A stretch of 33,193 bases of DNA from positions 1-33,193 of IMG/VR virus record IMGVR_UViG_3300049222_000308. The stretch is one strand, 5' to 3'. Origin of the DNA: a virus. Both the position numbers and the translations under genes were made by a program. The notes below the pieces were generated by a model. The model saw only the letters and a program-made list of their open reading frames with translations. It made no database searches and was not told the DNA's origin. Positions 1 to 5,480 of this stretch are shown here, in pieces; within the stretch, counting starts at the first letter, position 1, and the number at the start of each line of letters is the position of its first letter.

Positions 1-127
1 CACAAAAGCGCAGTCGCCTGTCCGATCAGGACAGGTCGATCTGCACTGCGATGTCACCAGCGTGCAGGTGCATGTGGCGATCAGGGGGCTTGAAGCCAGC
101 GCGGTCTAGTATGTCTTTACTCGCTTC
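1..127. repeat. Terminal overlap, copy 1 (circular assembly)
   Basis: These bases are identical to 33067-33193. The overlap length of 127 is a common assembler k-mer size, and the repeat falls inside the terS coding sequence, so it indicates a circular or circularly permuted genome rather than physical terminal repeats. Confidence 0.93.
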
Positions 128-400
128 TAACTGCACGTACTCACTCTTAGCCCCCCTCGCCAACTGCAATAACTTCGATGCCGCAACAGTAGCATTCAGA
201 CCGAGTGCTTCACCAACCCTCACCAGCATATACTGTTGCACATGAGGCAACCGCAAAGTCTTATGTGCCGTGACTCTCCCGCTCTCGCCTTTCGCATACC
301 CTGCGGCCTCGGCGGCCTCGCTTATGCTACAGCCGTTTGCTACTAACGTATCCACCAAAGCGGTCTGTTTCGCTGTCAAAGTCTTAGCTACATCACTCAT
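26..400 (-). CDS. terS: Terminase small subunit (TerS)
   Basis: This 124-residue protein probably recognises phage DNA and hands it to the large terminase. Residues about 8-50 form the helix-turn-helix typical of small terminases: a KQ-ALVD helix, then an ISEAAEAAGYAKGESGR segment of the kind used for DNA recognition. A second helical part (VGEALGLNATVAASKLLQLA) would form the oligomerisation region. The C-terminus ends in a short basic/histidine stretch (PPDRHMHLHAGD). It is the first gene of the leftward arm, and terL lies about 2.2 kb downstream across the circle junction. The stop codon sits in the loop of a perfect 7-bp hairpin (17-35). The circular genome was cut inside this gene, so its 3' part is repeated at the window end. 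The TerS assignment rests on motif pattern, size and context and is fairly secure. Confidence 0.8.
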   Translation of the reverse strand: MSDVAKTLTAKQTALVDTLVANGCSISEAAEAAGYAKGESGRVTAHKTLRLPHVQQYMLVRVGEALGLNATVAASKLLQLARGAKSEYVQLEASKDILDRAGFKPPDRHMHLHAGDIAVQIDLS

Positions 401-414
401 ATCTTAATCCCTGT

Positions 415-422
415 TGCATTAA
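415..422. promoter_or_regulatory. Operator half-site before terS
   Basis: TGCATTAA is one arm plus centre of the 12-bp palindrome TGCATTAATGCA found at several promoters in this genome. It lies 15 nt upstream of the terS start, but the second arm (CCCC) does not match, so repressor binding here is doubtful. Confidence 0.3.
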
Positions 423-470
423 CCCCCCCTTGTGTTCCCCCCCTATTTCGATCAAATAGCACGGTACTGT

Positions 471-480
471 CAACGCACAA
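471..480 (-). promoter_or_regulatory. Late-gene motif TTGTGCGTTG, terS copy
   Basis: On the minus strand the bases TTGTGCGTTG run directly into a consensus -35 hexamer (TTGACA, overlapping the last bases), 70 nt upstream of terS. The same ten bases precede other leftward genes at 32357, 29387 and 26161, and a one-mismatch copy is at 16515. A good -10 is not evident at the expected spacing (CGAAAT or GAAATA), so this may be an activator-dependent late promoter. Inference from position and repetition only. Confidence 0.45.
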
Positions 481-498
481 AACTCACATCCAAACCCC

Positions 499-527
499 TT
501 GACATGATTCACCCAGATCGCTCAGAT
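499..527 (+). promoter_or_regulatory. Candidate rightward promoter
   Basis: TTGACA at 499-504 is a perfect sigma70-type -35 hexamer. The element 17 bp downstream (TCAGAT, 522-527) is a poor -10. If used, it would transcribe the structured leader and the gene at 800. The weak -10 keeps confidence low. Confidence 0.35.
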
Positions 528-539
528 CTTACGGCATCA

Positions 540-786
540 GCCTTTGTCGCTTCTCCTGCTATGTTGTGGCCGATCCCCTGCTGACGATTCCTTATGCCTC
601 ACTGCATTTCGATGCCGTGCGCGACATGACGCCCAGCCTTTGGCCGGGCGGCTTGTTCTCTTTGCGCACTGCAACTCCCTGCCCGATCCATTCCTCGCTT
701 CGCTCGTCCCGTGTTGGGGTTGCGCATCGAAAGGACAGCAAGGCATTCCCTCGTCTTGTCGCAGGGGAATAGTCCCCTGCCATATT
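540..786 (+). other. Long GC-rich structured leader of the gene at 800
   Basis: About 250 bases between the divergent promoters and the gene at 800 carry no convincing coding sequence. The stretch is visibly more GC-rich than its neighbours and rich in complementary segments: GCAAC-T-CCC near 671 can pair with GGG-GTTGC near 716-722 with one bulged base, GGGC near 645 can pair with GCCC near 680, and a perfect hairpin lies at 761-780. It is most likely the 5' leader of the downstream gene, or a separate structured RNA. I do not recognise a known riboswitch or RNA family in it. Confidence 0.45.
761..780 (+). other. Perfect 8-bp hairpin before the start of the gene at 800
   Basis: GCAGGGGA (761-768) and TCCCCTGC (773-780) pair perfectly around the loop ATAG. 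The Shine-Dalgarno GGAG (787-790) begins six bases after the stem, so the hairpin could affect ribosome loading. It lacks a T-run and is unlikely to be a terminator. Confidence 0.6.
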
Positions 787-799
787 GGAGAATAGAAAA

Positions 800-1270
800 A
801 TGACTGATACTTTTGTAAAATCTTTCGCTCAAGCTCTGGATAAATCATATCCGCAAGCACAAAATCACAAAACTACATACGCACGTAACTACATGCTCCG
901 TTGCATTGTCGATCAGGCACACTGGCCTATGAATACCAAGCGCAATGACGAAGCCGCAAAAACTGCCGCAGTCGGTGAGATGCTTGATGAGTCCACAGCT
1001 ACAGAAAGCACAACATCAGGCAAGATCACACAGAAAGCTGGTTCTAAAACTATCGGCTCCCAGCATTGGGACGAGACAAAGGTAAACCAGCTGATCGATT
1101 ATGCAGAACGTGACGCATACGAAGCTGACTGTCATGAGAACTTCCTCAAAGAACTGATCCAAGTATTTGAGCAAGTTACAGGTGACAAATACACACCCAA
1201 GGCACAGCGCACACCCTCTAACAAGCGCGATCCTAAAGCTTGGTTAGCTAACCGCAACAAAGCTTCATAA
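800..1270 (+). CDS. Unknown 156-aa protein with its own transcription unit
   Basis: I do not recognise this protein. It is hydrophilic, with a helix-rich N-terminus (FVKSFAQALDKSYPQ), a low-complexity Ser/Thr/Ala middle around residues 70-85 (DESTATESTTSGK), and a charged C-terminus with a long helix (NFLKELIQVFEQVTGDKY) ending in a basic tail. There is no signal peptide or membrane segment. The start at 800 is preferred because GGAG lies nine bases upstream; the reading frame also extends to a TTG at 785. The gene stands alone: it faces terS, has a roughly 250-base structured leader, and is followed by two hairpin terminators. That isolation would suit a regulator or an abundant early or lysogenic product, but the function is unknown. 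Confidence 0.72.
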   Translation: MTDTFVKSFAQALDKSYPQAQNHKTTYARNYMLRCIVDQAHWPMNTKRNDEAAKTAAVGEMLDESTATESTTSGKITQKAGSKTIGSQHWDETKVNQLIDYAERDAYEADCHENFLKELIQVFEQVTGDKYTPKAQRTPSNKRDPKAWLANRNKAS

Positions 1271-1281
1271 CTCCCAGCATT

Positions 1282-1309
1282 AGGCGCACCCGAAAGGGCT
1301 GCGCCTTTC
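1282..1309 (+). terminator. GAAA-tetraloop hairpin terminator
   Basis: AGGCGCA-CCC and GGG-C-TGCGCCT form a ten-pair stem with one bulged C, closed by a GAAA loop (1292-1295) and followed by TTC. It lies 12 bases after the stop of the gene at 800. The T-run is short, so it may work together with the next hairpin. Confidence 0.6.
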
Positions 1310-1321
1310 ATCTCTCCCTAT

Positions 1322-1367
1322 GGCGGTTCAGTGTCGGCAAAGGCTCCGACGCTAGCCGCCTTTTTTT
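1322..1367 (+). terminator. Strong rho-independent terminator
   Basis: An outer stem GGCGGTT/AGCCGCC and an inner stem GTCGG/CCGAC form one long hairpin followed by seven T residues (1361-1367). It should end rightward transcription from the gene at 800 and insulate the next operon. Confidence 0.88.
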
Positions 1368-1384
1368 ATTGCTTATGAATAGGA

Positions 1385-1420
1385 TCGGGCGCGGCTCCCA
1401 TATAGAGCTAGCGCGACCGA
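1385..1420. other. Imperfect hairpin in the intergenic region
   Basis: TCGG-CGCG-GCTC can pair with GAGC-CGCG-CCGA, with one G-A mismatch and a three-base bulge, around a seven-base loop. It lies beyond the terminator and before the next promoter; no coding sequence is seen in 1271-1566. Its role is unknown. Confidence 0.35.
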
Positions 1421-1511
1421 GCCTGTTTATAACGCAATGCCGTTAGGCGAAACCAACCCAAATCAAATCAAAACATACTGCATTTTATCCTGCATTTTCC
1501 CACAATTCCCA

Positions 1512-1540
1512 TTGTTACTGTTGCATTAATGCAGTACAAT
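1512..1540 (+). promoter_or_regulatory. Early promoter with operator in its spacer
   Basis: TTGTTA (1512-1517) and TACAAT (1535-1540) are separated by exactly 17 bp, and the perfect palindrome TGCATTAATGCA (1522-1533) fills the spacer. It drives the operon starting at 1567, whose Shine-Dalgarno AAGGAG lies at 1553-1558. A repressor bound here would block RNA polymerase. Two half-sites (TGCATTTT near 1479 and 1493) lie just upstream. Confidence 0.75.
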
Positions 1541-1566
1541 AAAGATATTGAAAAGGAGCAAACGAA

Positions 1567-1803
1567 ATGAAAACGAACGTAGTTAATTTTGAAAATATTC
1601 TTGTCGATCAAGTAGCACCTGCACTCGATTGGCCTTCAAGTATTACAGATATTGTGGCGCATGTTGCCGTAGCTAATCCAGAAATAGATGCAGAAAAACT
1701 AATGCATCGCATGGTGACAGCATGGGAACTGAAACATCTTTCATCATATGAGATGGCACAAGCTGATTACGAAAGCATGGTATCAGGAAAGGAAGGTGCA
1801 TGA
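1567..1803 (+). CDS. Unknown small early protein (78 aa)
   Basis: This is the first gene of the repressor-controlled early operon, with AAGGAG nine bases upstream of its ATG. I do not recognise the family. The sequence is predicted largely helical and mildly acidic, with a pattern such as EIDAEKLMHRMVTAWELKHLSS and a C-terminal helix (YEMAQADYESMV). There are no cysteine clusters, membrane segments or catalytic signatures. It overlaps the next gene (ATG at 1800) by four bases, so the two are probably translated together. Small leading genes of this kind in phage operons often act against host functions, but nothing here shows that directly. Confidence 0.7.
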   Translation: MKTNVVNFENILVDQVAPALDWPSSITDIVAHVAVANPEIDAEKLMHRMVTAWELKHLSSYEMAQADYESMVSGKEGA

Positions 1804-2027
1804 TGCTTATCACACGCACCCAATTGTCATCATTACCTGACCATGGTTCACCTGCTGATCGAGGCAGTGCAGATGCATATTATGGCAGGGAATACTCACC
1901 CCATCATTACCCATTTAGATCAGGTCATATCATGGGCGCACGCGTAAGCGTACGCGGCATGACTGACGCTGAAGTAACACAATATACAGATGCATTTGAA
2001 AACGAAATAGACAGGAAGGTTTGGTAG
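1800..2027 (+). CDS. Conserved small phage protein with DRGSADAYYGR motif
   Basis: The 75-residue protein contains DHGSPADRGSADAYYGR (residues about 14-30) followed by a histidine/tyrosine-rich HHYPF and a C-terminal helix with MTDAEVTQYTDAF. I associate the HGSP-DRGSAD-YYGR signature with a family of short uncharacterised proteins in phages and prophages; its function is not known to me. The start overlaps the preceding gene by four bases, and it ends two bases before the ArdC start region, so it belongs to the same operon. Translation from the second Met is equally possible. Confidence 0.72.
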   Translation: MMLITRTQLSSLPDHGSPADRGSADAYYGREYSPHHYPFRSGHIMGARVSVRGMTDAEVTQYTDAFENEIDRKVW

Positions 2028-2029
2028 TC

Positions 2030-2860
2030 ATGTCAAAGTTTGATGAAGTAACAAAGAAAATCATTGAGCAGGTCGAGGCAGGTTCACCGCCATGGATCAA
2101 ACCATTTGGCGGCGGCGCATCACCTATGCCCAAGCGCATCACTGGCGAATGCTATCAAGGCATTAACATTTTGCTATTGTGGATGGAGCAACAGCCACAA
2201 GCAACATGGATGACCTACCGCCAAGCTAATGAGCTTGGTGGGCAGGTTCGCAAAGGTGAGAAAAGCACAAAGGTTTGTTATGCCGCACCAGTCACCAATA
2301 AAGATGATGAAACCTATCAGGTTTATAAATGGTATTCTGTATTCAATGCGCATCAGATCGATGGGTTGCCTGACCAGTATTATGCAAAGCATGACGAGTT
2401 CAAAAACCCTGACGCACCTGACGCAAACGCCGACACGTTCATAGAAAATAGCGGCGCATCAATTCGCTTTGGTAACACAAGCGCATTTTATATGCCAAGC
2501 CAAGACCGTATTGAAATGCCATCGTTTAATAATTTCAGATCAGGTCTGGATTATTACTCAACCATGTTGCATGAGCTAACACACTGGACAGGTCATGCTT
2601 CAAGGTGTGACAGAAACTTTAGTCCAAAGCGCAAAGAGTATGCCATTGAAGAACTGGTTGCTGAAATGGGTGCGGCGTTTCTCATGTCGCACCTTGGCCT
2701 GACACCATCGATCAGACCAGATCATGCTAGCTATATATCTAATTGGCTACAGGCATTGAGCAATGACACCAAATTTATCTTTTCTGCCGCATCTGCCGCA
2801 TCCAAAGCGGCGCAGTTTGTCATTGATAAACAAACCAGCAAGCTTAAGGAGGCGGCATGA
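2030..2860 (+). CDS. ardC: ArdC-type antirestriction protein
   Basis: This 276-residue protein has the ArdC arrangement: an N-terminal ssDNA-binding domain (about residues 1-115, with PPWIKPF, GINILLLW, WMTYRQANELGGQVRKGEK and YKWYSVFNAHQIDGLP) and a C-terminal zincin-like metallopeptidase domain. The zinc motif HELTH is at residues 181-185, and EELVAEMGAAFL (about 207-218) supplies the third ligand. ArdC proteins protect incoming DNA from type I or II restriction, and the N-terminal domain is shared with plasmid TraC primases. Start 2030 is chosen because AGGAAGG lies just upstream; an in-frame GTG/ATG at 2021 is less likely. Its place near the front of an early operon suits a protein that acts soon after DNA entry. 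The active-site residues look intact. Confidence 0.88.
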   Translation: MSKFDEVTKKIIEQVEAGSPPWIKPFGGGASPMPKRITGECYQGINILLLWMEQQPQATWMTYRQANELGGQVRKGEKSTKVCYAAPVTNKDDETYQVYKWYSVFNAHQIDGLPDQYYAKHDEFKNPDAPDANADTFIENSGASIRFGNTSAFYMPSQDRIEMPSFNNFRSGLDYYSTMLHELTHWTGHASRCDRNFSPKRKEYAIEELVAEMGAAFLMSHLGLTPSIRPDHASYISNWLQALSNDTKFIFSAASAASKAAQFVIDKQTSKLKEAA

Positions 2861-3120
2861 TTACCGAAAAGCAAACGCTTCATGAGTTTAATTATCGGGG
2901 AAGTGTAGTGACAATCAGTCACTGCATTTTCGTGAACAACCCATACCCCATGTCTCACTACGAAATCCAAGCTGTACCAGCTGTACCGCTACCCATGACA
3001 GAGACAGGCTATAAGTCTCTTTTCATGCCGTACTATGACCAAGATTTAGACGGTCTGAAAAAATCATCAGCGTCATGGAAAGAAGAATGTACCCACGAAA
3101 TCCAACCGTCTTTATTTTAG
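2857..3120 (+). CDS. Unknown early protein (87 aa)
   Basis: The start codon overlaps the ardC stop as ATGA, so it is translationally coupled to the antirestriction gene. The protein is not recognised. It looks like a small mixed alpha/beta domain: alternating hydrophobic strands (GSVVTISHCIFVNN, SHYEIQAVPAVPLP) and a C-terminal charged helix (DLDGLKKSSASWKEE). No catalytic motif or membrane segment is evident. It lies in the same operon as ardC and may be a partner of it, but that is only a guess from position. Confidence 0.65.
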   Translation: MITEKQTLHEFNYRGSVVTISHCIFVNNPYPMSHYEIQAVPAVPLPMTETGYKSLFMPYYDQDLDGLKKSSASWKEECTHEIQPSLF

Positions 3121-3134
3121 GAAATGGAGTCAAA

Positions 3135-3419
3135 ATGATGTCTTGGTTAAAAACAAACCGCTTCACATGGGTCAATAACACGATCCCAGATCTTGTTATA
3201 CAGCATTGCGGTCATCCAACAGCAATCGAACCTTATTATGCCAGCAAAGATGGCATCTATCTAACAGCATGGGATTATTACCCTGTCTATGAGCCTTGGC
3301 ATTATGTCGAGCGCAGTGAATGTCAAAACACAACTATCTGTGCATGGCGAAACCTCAAGCCTTTGCAAAGAATGCTTGAAACCTTGTATGGGAAAGATGA
3401 AATAAATGAAACAACGTGA
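3135..3419 (+). CDS. Unknown early protein (94 aa)
   Basis: I place the start at 3135 (MMSWLKTNRF) because GGAG at 3126-3129 is well spaced; the frame is open further upstream to 3075. The protein is rich in aromatic residues (FTWVNNT, YYASKDGIYLTAWDYYPVYEPWHYVE) and ends with a helix (NLKPLQRMLETLYGK). Two cysteines (ECQNTTIC) are spaced like a half zinc-site but have no visible partner. I do not recognise the family. It overlaps the next gene by 14 bases and is part of the ardC operon. Confidence 0.62.
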   Translation: MMSWLKTNRFTWVNNTIPDLVIQHCGHPTAIEPYYASKDGIYLTAWDYYPVYEPWHYVERSECQNTTICAWRNLKPLQRMLETLYGKDEINETT

Positions 3420-3588
3420 TCCAAATTACAAACTGCCGCGTAACCGTGTCATACCTGACAAGCGCGAGATTGCTTACAACAAAGCATATGCCGAAGCAGT
3501 AGCCGAAGGCATCAACTCAATGTCAGATCTTGATATAGCCATCACTGAGAAAATGAACGAAGCAGGTTTTGTTAGAGGAGATATTTAG
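3406..3588 (+). CDS. Unknown small helical protein (60 aa)
   Basis: This short, highly charged protein is predicted almost wholly helical (KREIAYNKAYAEAVAEGINSMSDLDIAITEKMNEAGF). It overlaps the preceding gene by 14 bases and abuts the next, so it fits the tightly packed early operon. No domain is recognised. Coding status is supported by operon packing and by the Shine-Dalgarno-like AAGATG just before the start. Confidence 0.6.
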   Translation: MKQRDPNYKLPRNRVIPDKREIAYNKAYAEAVAEGINSMSDLDIAITEKMNEAGFVRGDI

Positions 3589-3831
3589 ATGCCAGCAGGT
3601 AAACCAGTAGATGTAATTGAATACCGTTGCACCAAACCAATACCACAATACAGATCGCAAGCGGCACAAATAGCTATGCGTTTGGAAGTAGGTGAACGTG
3701 TTGTTGTTGCTGATAGAAAAAGCGCAGAGCGTGTAAGAGATGCAATGCGCTATAGAAATATAGGTTACACGATCAGAAAAAATAATGATCCTGAGGATCA
3801 TGCTGGCTATTCAGTTTGGCGTTTATCGTAA
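3589..3831 (+). CDS. Unknown small basic protein (80 aa)
   Basis: The last gene of the ardC operon starts directly after the previous stop, with GAGGAG about nine bases upstream of the ATG. It has a basic, mixed alpha/beta pattern: a helix SQAAQIAMRLEVGE, a strand RVVVADRKSAERVRDAMR and a strand IGYTIRKNN, suggesting a compact nucleic-acid-binding or DNA-mimic-partner fold, though I do not recognise it. Its 3' end overlaps the convergent repressor gene by 25 bases, so the two transcripts would be complementary at their ends. Confidence 0.62.
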   Translation: MPAGKPVDVIEYRCTKPIPQYRSQAAQIAMRLEVGERVVVADRKSAERVRDAMRYRNIGYTIRKNNDPEDHAGYSVWRLS

Positions 3832-4388
3832 TGCTTAATTACCTGCACGATCTGTCCTAAAACTTTAACATCTTTTATCTTCAACATTTCTGGTGGCTGG
3901 CTGTTAATTATCATGCTGTTGTTATCCAGTTTTGTTGAAGCCATCATTCTATTATTGCGCACAAACAAAATGTAATCGCCCGGACTCATCTTAGAATCTT
4001 TACGAATTACTATTGTATCGCCAACTGAAATGACAGCAGTGGAACATTCAAAGTCTGATATATATGCGGCAATATCACCATCAAGATTGTACACACTCAT
4101 AGCACCTGCACTTATAATTCCATCCACAGATGTTCTATAAACAGGAACAACTCTAGACTTAGACTCATTAATTTCCATAGCGCGGCTCAACTGTGGTGAT
4201 GAACCAGCTACATACACAAGTTTAGCTAGAGTTTTTGATGATGGTGTAAACTTAGCACCATTCAGAAAGCGTGTTATATTTGTGGGGCTTGTCCCAGCTA
4301 ACGTTGCCCAACGATTTGCAGACCAACTCCTACTATCCATTACTTGGCGCATCCATACACGGATGGCCTTGGTTTCGTAATCTTCCAT
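3807..4388 (-). CDS. CI-like phage repressor (HTH + degenerate S24 domain)
   Basis: This is the probable lysogeny repressor. The start at 4388 (MEDYETK) gives 193 residues and has GGAG nine bases upstream; longer starts would read through the operator region. Residues about 18-60 form an XRE-type helix-turn-helix (WSANRWATLAGTSPTNITRFLNG). Residues about 88-185 resemble the LexA/CI S24 fold, with an Ala-Gly at 94-95 where such repressors are cut and a GDTIVIRKDSKMSPGDYILF core. The usual Ser-Met-x-Pro nucleophile motif is not seen, and the expected catalytic Lys is not aligned, so RecA-driven self-cleavage may be lost. It faces the Cro-like gene across 4389-4525, where its likely operators lie. 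Confidence 0.82.
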   Translation of the reverse strand: MEDYETKAIRVWMRQVMDSRSWSANRWATLAGTSPTNITRFLNGAKFTPSSKTLAKLVYVAGSSPQLSRAMEINESKSRVVPVYRTSVDGIISAGAMSVYNLDGDIAAYISDFECSTAVISVGDTIVIRKDSKMSPGDYILFVRNNRMMASTKLDNNSMIINSQPPEMLKIKDVKVLGQIVQVIKHYDKRQTE

Positions 4389-4465
4389 CTTTGGTTTCTC
4401 CGTTACAAAGAGGCAACAAGTGATGCATAATAACATCACGGAAGATCAACCGCATCAGAATGGAA

Positions 4466-4477
4466 TGCATTAAATCA
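4466..4477. promoter_or_regulatory. Imperfect operator in the immunity region
   Basis: TGCATTAAATCA matches one full arm and part of the second arm of the palindrome TGCATTAATGCA. It lies 35 bp from the perfect copy at 4501 and closer to the repressor gene, so it could serve repressor autoregulation. Confidence 0.4.
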
Positions 4478-4489
4478 CAATAAAAACTA

Positions 4490-4519
4490 TTGCACAATCA
4501 TGCATTAATGCACTATCTT
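4490..4519 (+). promoter_or_regulatory. Cro-side promoter (PR-like)
   Basis: TTGCAC (4490-4495) and TATCTT (4514-4519) are 18 bp apart with the perfect operator TGCATTAATGCA (4501-4512) in the spacer, the same geometry as the promoter at 1512. Transcription would begin near 4526, which is the first base of the cro-like ATG. Confidence 0.7.
4501..4512. promoter_or_regulatory. Perfect operator TGCATTAATGCA
   Basis: A perfect 12-bp palindrome between the divergent repressor and cro-like genes, inside the cro-side promoter spacer. It is the reference copy for the operator family seen elsewhere in the genome. Confidence 0.72.
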
Positions 4520-4525
4520 TTGCTT

Positions 4526-4729
4526 ATGAAAAGCTATCTCGATCAATTAAGTGATGCCGCAAACGATGCAGGTATCGAACTATTACAAGCGTTTAAGGAT
4601 GCTGGTATTCCGACAAGCACATTTTATCGTGCAAAAACTCGGACTGATTTGCACCTTGCTACGGCTGAAAAGGTTTATAATGCCATCAGAGTTTACGCAT
4701 TACAAAGAACCGCAACAAATATCCAATAG
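4526..4729 (+). CDS. Cro-like HTH regulator, probably leaderless
   Basis: The 67-residue protein starting at 4526 (MKSYLDQL) carries a helix-turn-helix-like pattern (ELLQAFKDAGIPTSTFYRAKTRTDLHLATAEKVYNAI, read as three short helices). Its size, position and orientation opposite the repressor match Cro-type regulators that compete for the same operators. There is no Shine-Dalgarno sequence, and the predicted transcription start falls on the A of the ATG, so the mRNA is probably leaderless. It overlaps the next gene by 50 bases in another frame. Family assignment is from fold pattern and context. Confidence 0.72.
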   Translation: MKSYLDQLSDAANDAGIELLQAFKDAGIPTSTFYRAKTRTDLHLATAEKVYNAIRVYALQRTATNIQ

Positions 4730-4958
4730 CTGGCAGACTGTAGTTAATAGTTTGATACAGATCCGTCATGAGATTGGCATATCTCAAGAAGCATTAGCTG
4801 ACAGGATCGGATGCGCCTCATCTTTAGTACACAAGTGGGAACAATATAAAAGAGTCCCATCTAATTTTCTTTTAATATGTTGGATGGACGCACTTGGCGC
4901 GGAAATTAAAATCACAACGAGACAAGATAGGCAAAGCACAAACTTGCCAAGCTTGTAG
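4680..4958 (+). CDS. XRE-family HTH protein (CII-like position)
   Basis: The start at 4680 is supported by AAAAGG eight bases upstream and gives 92 residues. The core is a clear XRE helix-turn-helix: IRHEIGISQEALADRIG, then CASSLVHKWEQYKRVPSNF, followed by LLICWMDALGAEIKI. It binds DNA and, from its place right after the Cro-like gene, could be a second early regulator such as a CII-type activator or a cytosine-rich-operator binder. It overlaps both its neighbours, upstream by 50 bases and downstream by 65 if the zinc-ribbon frame starts at 4894. The exact role is not determined by the sequence. Confidence 0.78.
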   Translation: MPSEFTHYKEPQQISNSWQTVVNSLIQIRHEIGISQEALADRIGCASSLVHKWEQYKRVPSNFLLICWMDALGAEIKITTRQDRQSTNLPSL

Positions 4959-5190
4959 TGATGTAACGCCATGGTTTGTAATCTATACACACGGCGTAAT
5001 TGTTTGCATCACCTGCCATGAGGAACAAAGATGGCAACATCTCAGCGCAATAAAGGAAACTACCACGAAAAATGGTGGGTCGAATGGATCATTTCGTGCG
5101 GCGCGAAAGCGAAAAGGCAACCGCTCTCAGGACAACTGGGTGGCGAATTTAGCGGAGACATCCGCATCCAAACCAAAACAAAAGCCTTAA
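4894..5190 (+). CDS. Possible zinc-ribbon protein overlapping the Hjc-like gene
   Basis: This frame starts at a TTG (4894) and has two cysteine pairs, CQAC (residues 18-21) and CITC (38-41), separated by WFVIYTHGVIV, a spacing typical of a small zinc ribbon. The cysteine-bearing part occupies 4945-5016, in the gap before the nuclease gene, where it is the only sensible coding sequence. The second half (basic, low complexity, residues 50-98) overlaps the nuclease gene by 160 bases in another frame and looks like by-product sequence. The gene may be real, with an uncertain start and a tail of little importance. No function beyond nucleic-acid or protein binding can be proposed. Confidence 0.45.
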   Translation: MARKLKSQRDKIGKAQTCQACSDVTPWFVIYTHGVIVCITCHEEQRWQHLSAIKETTTKNGGSNGSFRAARKRKGNRSQDNWVANLAETSASKPKQKP

Positions 5191-5366
5191 TAGCAGAGTC
5201 TAAATATCAAGCTACTGGCAGAGGTTTTAGTTTCCTAACCAAGACACATAAAGAACAACCAGCTGACATCTATCTTTTGAAGCAGAAGTCGGGACCAAAC
5301 TTTGTGTGCATCGAAGCCAGCAATCCCATAGCCAAAGCCATAATTGGATGGCTAGCCAAGCAGTAG
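5031..5366 (+). CDS. Hjc-like Holliday junction resolvase / PD-(D/E)XK nuclease
   Basis: The 111-residue protein follows the Hjc pattern: an N-terminal RNKGNYHEKWWVEWI helix with the conserved Glu, then PLSGQLGG-FSGDI with the catalytic Asp (about residue 43), and an AESKYQ motif (E-x-K, about residues 55-57). These give the D-ExK active site of the PD-(D/E)XK fold. Such enzymes cut four-way DNA junctions and help resolve recombination intermediates or debranch DNA before packaging. GAGGAA ends about six bases before the ATG. It lies between the regulators and the replication genes. A different small PD-(D/E)XK nuclease role cannot be excluded. Confidence 0.78.
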   Translation: MATSQRNKGNYHEKWWVEWIISCGAKAKRQPLSGQLGGEFSGDIRIQTKTKALIAESKYQATGRGFSFLTKTHKEQPADIYLLKQKSGPNFVCIEASNPIAKAIIGWLAKQ

Positions 5367-5404
5367 CTAGCCACCAATTATAGGTCAATCGTGTCACCAG
5401 TATC

Positions 5405-5416
5405 ATGCATTTATGC
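5405..5416. promoter_or_regulatory. Operator-like site 1 before the gene at 5481
   Basis: TGCATTTATGCT matches the palindrome TGCATTAATGCA at ten of twelve positions. It lies 44 bp upstream of a second copy in the same gap. Confidence 0.5.
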
Positions 5417-5442
5417 TTGGTAATCTGTCAAGTATTGTGCAA

Positions 5443-5471
5443 TACTGTAGCACTAATGCAGTACATTAAAG
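5443..5471 (+). promoter_or_regulatory. Operator-like site 2 in a conserved promoter block
   Basis: From TACTGT at 5443 the next 29 bases match the promoter-operator at 1516-1544 closely (TACTGT-x-GCA-x-TAATGCAGTACA-x-TAAAG). The operator copy is AGCACTAATGCA (5449-5460, two mismatches). The exact promoter hexamers are uncertain: TACATT at 5462 would place the start inside the Shine-Dalgarno sequence, so an upstream pair (TTGGTA 5417, AATACT 5441) may be used instead. Confidence 0.55.
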
Positions 5472-5480
5472 GAGTAGAAC

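Noticed and set aside
537-860. Open frames on both strands in the GC-rich stretch before the gene at 800
   Set aside because: They have no recognisable domains, poor ribosome sites and strong secondary structure; GC-rich sequence produces long frames by chance.
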